Shown here one piece after another: positions 27,285 to 35,679 of a stretch of DNA of 64,000 bases. The translations under genes and the position numbers were made by a program. This DNA comes from CBFHWU01 sp965659665 (lineage in GTDB: Bacteria > Bacteroidota > Bacteroidia > Flavobacteriales > Flavobacteriaceae), in NCBI GenBank assembly GCA_965659665.1, contig CBFHWU010000029.1, positions 48,388 through 112,387 on the forward strand, in the 5' to 3' direction. The notes under the pieces were generated by a model that made no database searches, was not told where the DNA came from, and worked only from the letters and a program-made list of their open reading frames with translations. How positions within the stretch are numbered: the first letter of the stretch is position 1; each line of letters starts with the position of its first letter.

Positions 27285-29545
27285 TAGTTGATGATCATTA
27301 CTTTGGTAACGTTTGTTTCAGTGCCTCCTTGATCACTGACGAAGATAAGATAAACACCGCTTTTAACTTTTTGGCCATTAAATGCTCGAGTATCCCACTG
27401 AACACTACCCCCTTCAGAAGTAATTTCGTATACTAGATTACCACTAATGTCTGTAATTTTTAAGATGCTATTACTTTTTAACCCTCTTATTGTAATCGAT
27501 CCTTGGTATTCGGGCCGAACAGGATTGGGAAACACTTCTAAATTTTCAAGAGAGGGTTGAGGAGCAAATGCACTACCTTGAAACGAAACAAGTCCTAATG
27601 GAGATCCAAAATAAACTTTTCCAGAACGTTCATCAATCGTAATCGATCTTACCGCATTGGACGGCAGTGGACTATTACTTTTTGTAAAGTGCTGAAGGGT
27701 TTCTTTACCATCTTCTGAGAATAAAAACACCCCAGATTTTCCTGTCGCCACCCATTTTCTGTTATTTCCATCTACTTGTATATCAGTAATAAACTGTGAA
27801 GAAAGCAGTTCCGCTAAATTTCCATTTTCAGTAACAATAACTTGGCGAGCTTCAATACTGTCGTCACTAAAAAATTGATTTGTTGAATACAATACACGAA
27901 TCCCTTGAGTAGTTCCAATCCATAAAGTTCCATCCAAGTCGATAGCCAAGCTTCTTACATCTTCATTGGGTAATCCAGTGGTTAATTTTTTAAAAATAGG
28001 ATCAGCTTGTTCATTGAACCCAATAAGACCGTTGTTTAAACTTCCAAAAAATATAGCACCCGAGGCATCTTGAACCATATTGGAATATCCGGTTTCCAGT
28101 GTATAATCATCAATGGCAATTGAGAGATCAAAACTTTCCCAATTCCCATTTGGCGTTCGTTTTTTTAATCCCTCGGCTACTAAAGCAGTAATCGTCCATA
28201 AATTGCCTGTAGAATCAAAAAAGCCATCTCGAATGCGGATTGTGTAGTTACCGGGAGAGGTAAAAGGAGTTAATCCGCTATTGGTTTCATTGAACAAAAT
28301 ATTAGGGACATTATTTCTAACTTCCAATAAACCTGAATGATAAGAGCAAATCAAGACTTCTGAATCATCTTTTGGATTAGTAATCACTCGGACAAGACTA
28401 TTTGCGTCAAAAATTTGGTCGTATGGAATATTGTCCCATTCGTTGTTTATGTAATGGCTTATACCATAGGATTCAAGCGGATATGGATTATAAAACCTGG
28501 AATAATTACCATGAACAATCCAAATTTCATTTTCTTTAAGGGCTACATGAAAAATTTCATTAAGGAAAGGACCTTTAGGACTGATAAACTGTGGGGAAAG
28601 ACCATATTCAATTAAGCCGTTTTGCTGTGTTCCTAAAAATAAGGTATCATTAAATTTTAAAACACTTGAGAACTGAAGATTATGATCTTCAAAAATAGTA
28701 TCCGTAGTTTTTATTTCTTGAATAGTATTAAAATCACGATTCAACCCGATAATTTCATTGTCAAAAGCAATCCATATTTCATTACCGTTAACAATGATTG
28801 ATTTGAAAACTCCCGAAAACTCTTTTGTTAATGTTATGGCAGAAGAATTTAATGCATACAGTTTAATTCCCGAGTTAACATTTTGAATACCATGCATAAT
28901 GTCATTAAGAATGAACAACGCATTCCAACTGCCTTGCGCAATATTTTCCCATTCAGAAGCCAAGATGAGAAATTCTGAATTTATATGAGCACGATAAAGA
29001 CCAATTTCGGTAGCAGCATAAATATAATCCCCTAAAATTTCAGTTTGATAAACCCGAATCTGAGAGCCATTAGGACCAAAATAAAAACTATCTCCAAACG
29101 CTAAAGTTTGTACGTTATACTCTGAAATACCAAAACCACTGGAAATGTAGATAAGGTCGTTGTGTGAGGTAAAGTGGTAAATGTTTTTTCGGTCTGCACC
29201 AATGGAGTTATTTAAAGCAATTGAAGGATCTTCTCTAAAGGAGTTCGAATTCAAATCATACACTCCTAATACTCCATTTTCGTGACCTATAAGAAGGGAA
29301 TGAGTCATAGGATATACAGCGCTTATGGGGTCACCTGTAAGTCCTTCAACCGTCGTAATTTTTTGAATATTTCCAGTAGAGGGAGCATATAAAAACATCG
29401 AATTTTCAGAAACATTTACTAAAAATTCATCTCCACTAAATAAGCTTGTAACTTCAGCGTAGGAAAAATAACTTTCCCAAGTACGCTGTTGTGCGTAAGT
29501 GACTAAACTTAATAGTAGTAAAAATGGAATCCCCCTTTTTCTCAT
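27284..29545 (-). CDS. porZ: PorZ-like type IX secretion system protein
   Basis: This 753-residue exported protein has a signal peptide (to about residue 18), two beta-propeller domains and a C-terminal type IX sorting domain. The propellers carry repeated regulator-propeller motifs such as VEGLTGDPISAVYP, GTLWIGTTQGIRVLYS and GKVYFGSPLGLVSFQG. The sorting domain has FPNPVRPEY and ends in SGVYLIFVSDQGG. This order matches PorZ, which in Porphyromonas gingivalis sits on the surface and helps deliver anionic LPS to T9SS cargo. The ATG at 29545 gives the best signal peptide; an upstream one at 29566 adds seven polar residues. It is coupled to recO by a one-base overlap. The GH81 protein at 43251 is a likely client of the pathway. 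Confidence 0.85.
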   Translation of the reverse strand: MRKRGIPFLLLLSLVTYAQQRTWESYFSYAEVTSLFSGDEFLVNVSENSMFLYAPSTGNIQKITTVEGLTGDPISAVYPMTHSLLIGHENGVLGVYDLNSNSFREDPSIALNNSIGADRKNIYHFTSHNDLIYISSGFGISEYNVQTLAFGDSFYFGPNGSQIRVYQTEILGDYIYAATEIGLYRAHINSEFLILASEWENIAQGSWNALFILNDIMHGIQNVNSGIKLYALNSSAITLTKEFSGVFKSIIVNGNEIWIAFDNEIIGLNRDFNTIQEIKTTDTIFEDHNLQFSSVLKFNDTLFLGTQQNGLIEYGLSPQFISPKGPFLNEIFHVALKENEIWIVHGNYSRFYNPYPLESYGISHYINNEWDNIPYDQIFDANSLVRVITNPKDDSEVLICSYHSGLLEVRNNVPNILFNETNSGLTPFTSPGNYTIRIRDGFFDSTGNLWTITALVAEGLKKRTPNGNWESFDLSIAIDDYTLETGYSNMVQDASGAIFFGSLNNGLIGFNEQADPIFKKLTTGLPNEDVRSLAIDLDGTLWIGTTQGIRVLYSTNQFFSDDSIEARQVIVTENGNLAELLSSQFITDIQVDGNNRKWVATGKSGVFLFSEDGKETLQHFTKSNSPLPSNAVRSITIDERSGKVYFGSPLGLVSFQGSAFAPQPSLENLEVFPNPVRPEYQGSITIRGLKSNSILKITDISGNLVYEITSEGGSVQWDTRAFNGQKVKSGVYLIFVSDQGGTETNVTKVMIIN

Positions 29546-29590
29546 AGTTTTACTTTCTATAATCAACGCAAAAAAAGAAAAATTGGTATA

Positions 29591-30931
29591 TTAAACAACC
29601 CCTTGTGCAAGCATAGCATCAGCTACTTTTACAAAGCCTGCAATATTTGCTCCTTTTTCATAATTGATAACACCGTTTTCTTTTCCATACTTAATACACG
29701 AATTATGAATGTCATTCATAATATCTTTAAGTTTGTTATCCACTTCTTCTCGTGTCCAATTATAACGCAAAGAATTCTGCGCCATTTCTAATCCAGAAAC
29801 AGCAACCCCCCCCGCGTTAGAAGCTTTTCCTGGAGCGTAAAATACTTTTTTCTGGTGAAAAATTTTAATTGCTTCAGGAGTTGAGGGCATATTAGCTCCT
29901 TCACTCACACAAAAACAGCCATTGTCAGTTAAAGTTTTTGCATTATTTTCATTTAATTCATTTTGTGTGGCACAAGGTAAAGCTACATCACACGGAACAC
30001 TCCATGGGCGACTTTCTTTACTAAAAACAGCTTTGGGATATCGATCCAAATAGGCACTTATTCTTTTTCTATCTTTATTTTTTAGTTGCATGATATAGGA
30101 TAACTTTTCACGATCAATCCCTTGTTGGTCATAAATATAGCCTGAAGAGTCAGACATCGTTAGTACTTTGGCTTCTAAATCAATACATTTTTCTGCTGCA
30201 TATTGAGCGACATTACCAGAACCTGATATTACAACGTTTTTGCCCTTTAACTCTTTTCCGTGTTCACGCATCATATTTTCGGCAAAATAAACCGTACCAT
30301 ACCCTGTAGCTTCCGGTCTTATAAGAGAACCTCCCCACGAAATCCCTTTTCCTGTGAGCACACCAGTAAATTCATTTTTTAGACGCTTGTATTGTCCAAA
30401 CATATACCCGATTTCACGTCCACCTACTCCAATATCTCCAGCAGGAATATCGCGATTAGGGCCAATATGTCGAAACAATTCGGTCATAAAACTTTGACAG
30501 AATCGCATTACTTCACCATCTGATTTTCCTTTCGGATTAAAGTCGGATCCCCCTTTTCCGCCCCCCATTGGAAGCGTAGTAAGGGCATTTTTAAAAACTT
30601 GCTCGAAAGCTAAAAATTTTAGAATACTCAAATTTACAGATTCATGAAAACGAAGCCCCCCTTTATATGGGCCTATTGCGGAGTTCATTTCAATACGATA
30701 CCCACGATTCACTCGAATTTCGCCAGAGTCATCTATCCATGGAACACGAAACATCACTACACGTTCAGGCTCTGCCATTCGCATTAAAATATTTTTACCG
30801 TGATAAATATCGTGTTGAACAATATAAGGGATTACTGTTTCGGCGACTTCTCGAACGGCTTGCATGAACTCAGGCTCATGGGAGTTTCTTTGATTCACCT
30901 CTTTGATAAAGGATTCAATAATATATTTCAT
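29591..30931 (-). CDS. gdhA: NADP-specific glutamate dehydrogenase
   Basis: This 446-residue enzyme aminates 2-oxoglutarate to glutamate with NADPH and is a main route of ammonia assimilation. It shows PMGGGKGGSDFNPKGKSD (substrate lysines), DIPAGDIGVGGREIGYMFG, the Rossmann VVISGSGNVAQYAAEK and the C-terminal GVINYEKGANIAGFVKVADAM. Length is that of the hexameric small form. It stands alone between porZ and the transsulfuration gene, with 45 and 51-base gaps. Confidence 0.96.
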   Translation of the reverse strand: MKYIIESFIKEVNQRNSHEPEFMQAVREVAETVIPYIVQHDIYHGKNILMRMAEPERVVMFRVPWIDDSGEIRVNRGYRIEMNSAIGPYKGGLRFHESVNLSILKFLAFEQVFKNALTTLPMGGGKGGSDFNPKGKSDGEVMRFCQSFMTELFRHIGPNRDIPAGDIGVGGREIGYMFGQYKRLKNEFTGVLTGKGISWGGSLIRPEATGYGTVYFAENMMREHGKELKGKNVVISGSGNVAQYAAEKCIDLEAKVLTMSDSSGYIYDQQGIDREKLSYIMQLKNKDRKRISAYLDRYPKAVFSKESRPWSVPCDVALPCATQNELNENNAKTLTDNGCFCVSEGANMPSTPEAIKIFHQKKVFYAPGKASNAGGVAVSGLEMAQNSLRYNWTREEVDNKLKDIMNDIHNSCIKYGKENGVINYEKGANIAGFVKVADAMLAQGVV

Positions 30932-30982
30932 TTGTTTTTTGGAGTTTTAAGCATAAAATTAGTGAAGGTCATTAAAATCATA

Positions 30983-32137
30983 TCAACTGAGTGCTTGGTC
31001 GAGATCTTCTATCAAATCACGAATATCTTCAATTCCAACACTTAAACGAATTAATCCATCAACAACCCCTGATTTTTCGCGTTCAGCTTTAGGGATCGAA
31101 GCATGGGTCATACTTGCAGGATGACCAGCTAGGCTTTCTACTCCGCCTAAAGATTCAGCAAGAGTAAAAACCTTCAGTTTTTTCACAATGTCTACCGCTT
31201 TTTCTTTTGTGTTGTCTTTTGCAATAAACGAAAGCATACCTCCATAATCATTCATCTGGGCGCTCGCTACTATATGACTTGGATGTGTATCTAATCCAGG
31301 CCAATAAACACGATCTATGGAAGGATGTTTTGATAAATATGTTGCAATGGATTTACCATTTTCACAATGACGTTGCATGCGAACATGCAGGGTTTTAATT
31401 CCGCGCAACACCAAAAAGGAATCCATGGGACCACAAACAGCGCCACACGAATTTTGAATAAATAATAATCTTTCAGCCAAATTTTTATCCCGAACTACTA
31501 ATGCTCCTAAAACAACATCGCTATGTCCTGCTAAATACTTAGTGGCTGAATGCATCACAATATCAGCTCCCAGCTCCAGAGGTTGTTGAAGGTAGGGGGT
31601 AGCAAAAGTATTATCAACAGCAACCATAATTTGATTGAGTTTTGCAAGAGCAACAATCGCTTTTACATCAATGACATTCATCATTGGGTTGGTTGGAGTT
31701 TCAACCCAAATCAGTTTGGTTTTTGTGTTTATTTTGGACTTAATTTGGTCGATGTTTGTCATATCGACAAAATGAAACCCAATGCCATATGGTTCAAATA
31801 TTTTAGTAAAAATACGATAAGAACCTCCGTAAAGGTCGTGTGTTGATATTACTTCATCTCCTGGAGAAAGCAATTTAATCACTGCGTCAATGGCAGCCAT
31901 TCCAGAACCAAAAGCCAAACCTTGTGTTCCGTTTTCGATGCTTGCTAAGGAATCTTCCAAAGCCTTTCGGGTAGGATTATGTGTTCTGCTATACTCAAAA
32001 CCTGCATGCGCACCAGGTTCGGACTGGGCGTAGGTTGATGTTTGATAAATAGGAGGCATTACTGCTCCATAAGCCTTGTCAGGAGATTGCCCTCCATGAA
32101 TGGTTTTAGTGTTGAACCTATTAGTATGACTTGACAT
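30983..32137 (-). CDS. Cystathionine gamma-synthase/lyase-type PLP enzyme
   Basis: This 384-residue transsulfuration enzyme has the PLP lysine in HSATKYLAGHSDVVLG. Other family motifs are YSRTHNPTRKALED, FGSGMAAIDAV, WVETPTNPMMNVIDV and the C-terminal ESLGGVESLAGHPASMTHA. Gamma-synthase (homoserine-ester plus cysteine to cystathionine) and gamma-lyase cannot be told apart from sequence; flavobacterial annotations usually say gamma-synthase. Two ATGs are possible, at 32146 and 32137. I prefer 32137 because the -7 box at 32155-32162 would leave the first with almost no leader. Confidence 0.92.
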   Translation of the reverse strand: MSSHTNRFNTKTIHGGQSPDKAYGAVMPPIYQTSTYAQSEPGAHAGFEYSRTHNPTRKALEDSLASIENGTQGLAFGSGMAAIDAVIKLLSPGDEVISTHDLYGGSYRIFTKIFEPYGIGFHFVDMTNIDQIKSKINTKTKLIWVETPTNPMMNVIDVKAIVALAKLNQIMVAVDNTFATPYLQQPLELGADIVMHSATKYLAGHSDVVLGALVVRDKNLAERLLFIQNSCGAVCGPMDSFLVLRGIKTLHVRMQRHCENGKSIATYLSKHPSIDRVYWPGLDTHPSHIVASAQMNDYGGMLSFIAKDNTKEKAVDIVKKLKVFTLAESLGGVESLAGHPASMTHASIPKAEREKSGVVDGLIRLSVGIEDIRDLIEDLDQALS

Positions 32138-32154
32138 AAAATGCATTTATTAAG

Positions 32155-32162
32155 CAAATGTA
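32155..32162 (-). promoter_or_regulatory. Candidate -7 box of the transsulfuration gene
   Basis: The minus strand reads TACATTTG, an exact TAnnTTTG match, 18 bases before the preferred ATG. No clear TTG sits 19-21 bases upstream. Confidence 0.4.
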
Positions 32163-32230
32163 TTTAAGTTTCTCAAATTCATAGGGTTTTTTTCAGTAAA
32201 AAAAATGACATTTGTACAGAATCTCATACA

Positions 32231-32581
32231 ATGAATACGTTTATATTTCTATCTACTTGCTCAACATGCGTTCGAATCCTCAAGGAGCTGAATAATCCCT
32301 CGTCCTTATTATTACAAGATGTTAAAGAAGATCCAATATCTGCTGTACAATTGGATGAACTGTACAAACAAACGGAGAGCTATGAAGCACTAATAAATAA
32401 AAGATCTCGAGTATATGCTGCCCTGAAAAAAGAAGGTAAAATCTTTGATGAAGCCGCTTACAAAAAATTACTTTTAGCACATTATAGTTGTTTAAAACGA
32501 CCTATTTTGATATGGAATAACCACTATTTTATAGGAAATGCTAAAGCAACAGTTGAACAAATGAAACAACAAGTTTTATGA
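32231..32581 (+). CDS. ArsC/Spx-family thioredoxin-fold protein
   Basis: This 116-residue cytosolic protein of the arsenate-reductase-like family has a redox CxxC (Cys10-Cys13 in STCSTC). It also has the family's helix pattern, with NKRSRVYAALKKEG and the cis-proline-type RPILIWNNHYFIGN near the end. True arsenate reductases have a single N-terminal Cys plus Arg residues, so a redox or regulatory role is as likely. It overlaps the EamA transporter by four bases (ATGA), which suggests the two work together or are simply co-expressed. Confidence 0.82.
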   Translation: MNTFIFLSTCSTCVRILKELNNPSSLLLQDVKEDPISAVQLDELYKQTESYEALINKRSRVYAALKKEGKIFDEAAYKKLLLAHYSCLKRPILIWNNHYFIGNAKATVEQMKQQVL

Positions 32582-33477
32582 CAGTTCGATCCAAGGCGAT
32601 TTGGGCCGCTTTAGGGGCATCTATCATATACGCTCTTAACCATACGATTGCCAAAGGGGTCATGCCTACCTATGTTCAAGGCTTTGGTTTTACGATGATT
32701 CGTCTGCTGGGCGCAACTATTTTATTTTGGGGAGTAAGTTGTTGGATTCCCGCTCAAAAGATTCAACTTTCTGATGTCCCTCGAATGATTTTATGTGCCA
32801 TTTTAGGAATGGGAATTAATATGCTTTCCTTTTTTAAGGGCCTGGAGTATTCTACTCCAATCAATAGTTCAATACTGATTTCTACTTCTCCTATTCTAGT
32901 TTTTATTTTTTCGGCAATTCTTTTAAAAGAAAAGTTAATTTACACTAAAATTTTTGGAGTTGTGTTTGGGTTTTTCGGTTCTGTGATAATGATTGTTTTC
33001 AGCAATGAAATTCGTACAGATGCGCCTAATATCGCTTTGGGAAATTTTTTATTTATTGTGAATTCAGCCGCTTATGGACTTTATCTTATTTTGGTAAGGC
33101 CTTTAGTTAAAAAGTATCATTTTATTCACTTGCTCAAATGGCTTTTTCTCATAGGGCTCCTATTAGATTTTCCTTTTACATATCCAGAGTTCTCTCAAAT
33201 ACAATGGGACTCAATCCCTATTCATGCAATGTGGAATATTCTGTTTGTTGTCATAGGAACAACGTTTATGACTTATTTGCTTAACGCATATGCTTTACAA
33301 AACTTAAAAGCATCAACCTTGGGGGTGTTCATTTATCTTCAACCTATTTTGGGCGTTTTATTTGCGATTTTTATGGGAGCAGATCAACTATCACTCATTA
33401 AAACAATGGGTGCCTTAATTGTTTTTGGCGGGGTTTACTTAGTAACTAAATCGACCCAAAAGACAAAAATTTTATAA
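32578..33477 (+). CDS. EamA-family (DMT) transporter
   Basis: This 299-residue inner-membrane protein has ten hydrophobic segments arranged as two EamA repeats (about residues 8-138 and 150-290). Conserved parts are ALGASIIYALNHTIAK, the SSILISTSPILVFIFSAILL segment closing repeat one, and LQPILGVLFAIFMGADQL in repeat two. Such proteins export small metabolites such as amino acids. The substrate is unknown. It is coupled by ATGA overlap to the ArsC-like gene and followed nine bases later by the FGE-like gene. Confidence 0.9.
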   Translation: MTVRSKAIWAALGASIIYALNHTIAKGVMPTYVQGFGFTMIRLLGATILFWGVSCWIPAQKIQLSDVPRMILCAILGMGINMLSFFKGLEYSTPINSSILISTSPILVFIFSAILLKEKLIYTKIFGVVFGFFGSVIMIVFSNEIRTDAPNIALGNFLFIVNSAAYGLYLILVRPLVKKYHFIHLLKWLFLIGLLLDFPFTYPEFSQIQWDSIPIHAMWNILFVVIGTTFMTYLLNAYALQNLKASTLGVFIYLQPILGVLFAIFMGADQLSLIKTMGALIVFGGVYLVTKSTQKTKIL

Positions 33478-33486
33478 TTTTGTATT

Positions 33487-34578
33487 ATGAAGTATTTATT
33501 TCAAATTCCATTGGCATTATTGGGGTTAATGTTATCAAGTTGTCAACAATCTCCAAAAATAAAAACGGCACATCAGGGTTGTTCTCCTAGTAGTTCAAGA
33601 TTTGTTTCTTCATCGAAAGTGATATCAAAGTTGGATGCAGTATCAACAGACGGAATGGTGTTTATTGAAGGTGGAACTTTCACTATGGGAGCTGATGATA
33701 ATCAAGCAAGTTATGATGAATACCCAGAACATCTTGTGAAAATTTCTTCTTTTTGGATGGATATTACAGAGGTCACTAATGCACAATTCAGCACTTTTGT
33801 GGAAGCGACTGGTTATGTGACAACGGCTGAAATAAAACCAGATTGGGAAGAAATTAAAAAATCACTACCTCCAGGAACACCAAAACCTGATGATAGCGTT
33901 TTAATTCCAGCCTCATTGGTGTTTGTGCCAACATCAGAGCCCACTTCTTTGAATGATTTCAGTGTGTGGTGGCAATGGCGTGCTGGGGCAAATTGGCGCC
34001 AGCCCGAAGGGCTGGGAAGTAATATCGAAGGAAAAGAGGATTATCCAGTAGTTCATGTGAGTTGGTATGATGCCGTAGCCTATTGTGAATGGGCAGGAAA
34101 ACGCCTTCCTACAGAAGCCGAGTGGGAGTATGCTTCAAGGGGCAAGTTAGAAAATGCAGTTTATGCATGGGGAAATGAACCGCTGAATGTTGGAAAATCT
34201 AAAGCCAATACATGGGAAGGGGAGTTTCCTTATCGAAATGATCAGAACGATGGCTTTTACTTTAGTGCTCCTGTTAAAAGTTATCCAGCGAATAATTATG
34301 GATTATATGATATGTCAGGAAACGTTTGGGAATGGTGTTCCGATTGGTATCATGAATCCTATTATGAGATGTTGGAGGGAATTAGTCAAAATCCACAGGG
34401 TCCCGAAGAAAGTTATGATTCTTTTGACCCCCATAATGCAAAACGAGTAAGTAAGGGGGGAAGTTTTTTATGTAATGCCTCTTATTGTAGTGGATATCGT
34501 AATGCAATGCGTATGAAAACAAGCCCTGACACAGGCGCTATTCATACTGGGTTTCGTACGGTAATGAGCGCTCAATAG
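33487..34578 (+). CDS. Formylglycine-generating-enzyme-type lipoprotein (SUMF1)
   Basis: This 363-residue exported protein has a lipoprotein signal ending in LSSC (Cys19) and a FGE-sulfatase domain from about residue 55. Domain motifs are MVFIEGGTFTMGA, GKRLPTEAEWEYASRG, MSGNVWEWCSDWY and GGSFLCNASYCSGYR. The last contains Cys329 and Cys334 with the same spacing as the two active-site cysteines of true FGE, which most SUMF1-fold proteins lack. True FGE oxidises a cysteine in sulfatases to formylglycine; here it would act in the periplasm. No sulfatase gene is in the window, so the target is unknown. A TAnnTTTG box (TAATTTTG, 33475-33482) overlaps the end of the EamA gene and may give it its own promoter. 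Confidence 0.9.
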   Translation: MKYLFQIPLALLGLMLSSCQQSPKIKTAHQGCSPSSSRFVSSSKVISKLDAVSTDGMVFIEGGTFTMGADDNQASYDEYPEHLVKISSFWMDITEVTNAQFSTFVEATGYVTTAEIKPDWEEIKKSLPPGTPKPDDSVLIPASLVFVPTSEPTSLNDFSVWWQWRAGANWRQPEGLGSNIEGKEDYPVVHVSWYDAVAYCEWAGKRLPTEAEWEYASRGKLENAVYAWGNEPLNVGKSKANTWEGEFPYRNDQNDGFYFSAPVKSYPANNYGLYDMSGNVWEWCSDWYHESYYEMLEGISQNPQGPEESYDSFDPHNAKRVSKGGSFLCNASYCSGYRNAMRMKTSPDTGAIHTGFRTVMSAQ

Positions 34579-34648
34579 TACCTATCATGTTTTAATGTAA
34601 TTAGTGAATTAAAGATGACTATATTTGATAGCACTCAATTCTTATGTT

Positions 34649-35662
34649 ATGTCAAAATCAATTACACTAGGGGAATTTATTATTCAAAATCAAGAAGCCT
34701 TTCCGTACTCTACGGGAGAATTATCTAAACTTATTAATGCCATCCGTTTGGCTGCCAAAACGGTAAATCACGATGTTAATAAAGCAGGGTTAGTTGATAT
34801 TATTGGAGCTAACGGCGTCCACAACGTTCAGGGTGAATATCAACAAAAATTAGATCAAATTGCAAACCGTGTTTTTATCAAAGCGCTTCAGAATCGTGAG
34901 ATTATTTGTGGTATCGCTTCAGAGGAAGAAGAAGATTTTGTCAAGGTCAATAGTATAGATAAATGCTATCAGAACAGGTATGTAGTGGTCATCGATCCTC
35001 TGGATGGATCCAGTAATATTGATGTTAATGTTTCAGTTGGCACTATATTTTCTGTTTACCGTAGAGTTTCTCCAACAGGAAAGCCCGTTGAATTACAAGA
35101 TTTTTTACAACCAGGATATAAGCAAGTAGCCGCAGGATATATCATTTATGGAACATCCACTATGTTGGTTTACAGTACTGGAAGAGGGGTAAATGGCTTT
35201 ACCCTTAACCCTGCTCTTGGCACTTTTTATTTGTCTCACCCCGAGATGAAATTTCCTGATGATGGATCTATTTATTCCATTAACGAAGGGAACTATGTTC
35301 ATTTTCCACAAGGGATAAAAGAGTATATCAAATACTGCCAAAAAGAAGAAGACAATAGACCTTACACTTCAAGATATATAGGTTCATTGGTTTCTGACTT
35401 TCATCGGAACCTTATCAAAGGAGGAATTTATTTGTACCCGCAAACATCTTCGTATCCCAATGGAAAGTTAAGGCTTTTATACGAGTGTAGTCCGATGGCA
35501 TTTTTGGCTGAACAAGCAGGAGGAATGGCCATCTATGGGCAAGATTCTGTATTAAATCTAACACCAACGTCTTTACATGAACGCATCCCATTTTATTGTG
35601 GATCAAAACAAATGGTGATGCAGTTACAAAAATTCTTAGCCCAATATCCACAAATAAACTAA
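34649..35662 (+). CDS. fbp: Fructose-1,6-bisphosphatase, class I
   Basis: This 337-residue gluconeogenic enzyme releases phosphate from fructose-1,6-bisphosphate. The metal site VVIDPLDGSSNIDVNVSVGT, the upstream acidic ASEEEEDF and the C-terminal LRLLYECSPMAFLAEQAGG are complete. I chose ATG 34649. An in-frame TTG at 34625 would fall inside a perfect -7 box, TATATTTG at 34620-34627, so it is more likely promoter than coding. The oxidoreductase gene follows 17 bases downstream, pairing gluconeogenesis with a lactate-oxidising type enzyme. Confidence 0.95.
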   Translation: MSKSITLGEFIIQNQEAFPYSTGELSKLINAIRLAAKTVNHDVNKAGLVDIIGANGVHNVQGEYQQKLDQIANRVFIKALQNREIICGIASEEEEDFVKVNSIDKCYQNRYVVVIDPLDGSSNIDVNVSVGTIFSVYRRVSPTGKPVELQDFLQPGYKQVAAGYIIYGTSTMLVYSTGRGVNGFTLNPALGTFYLSHPEMKFPDDGSIYSINEGNYVHFPQGIKEYIKYCQKEEDNRPYTSRYIGSLVSDFHRNLIKGGIYLYPQTSSYPNGKLRLLYECSPMAFLAEQAGGMAIYGQDSVLNLTPTSLHERIPFYCGSKQMVMQLQKFLAQYPQIN

Positions 35663-35679
35663 ATTGCATTTGTTATAAA

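Noticed and set aside
35596..35679. Upstream extension of the FAD-linked oxidase
   Set aside because: It lies within or just after the end of fbp and adds residues unlike the family; the ATG at 35680 fits the conserved start.
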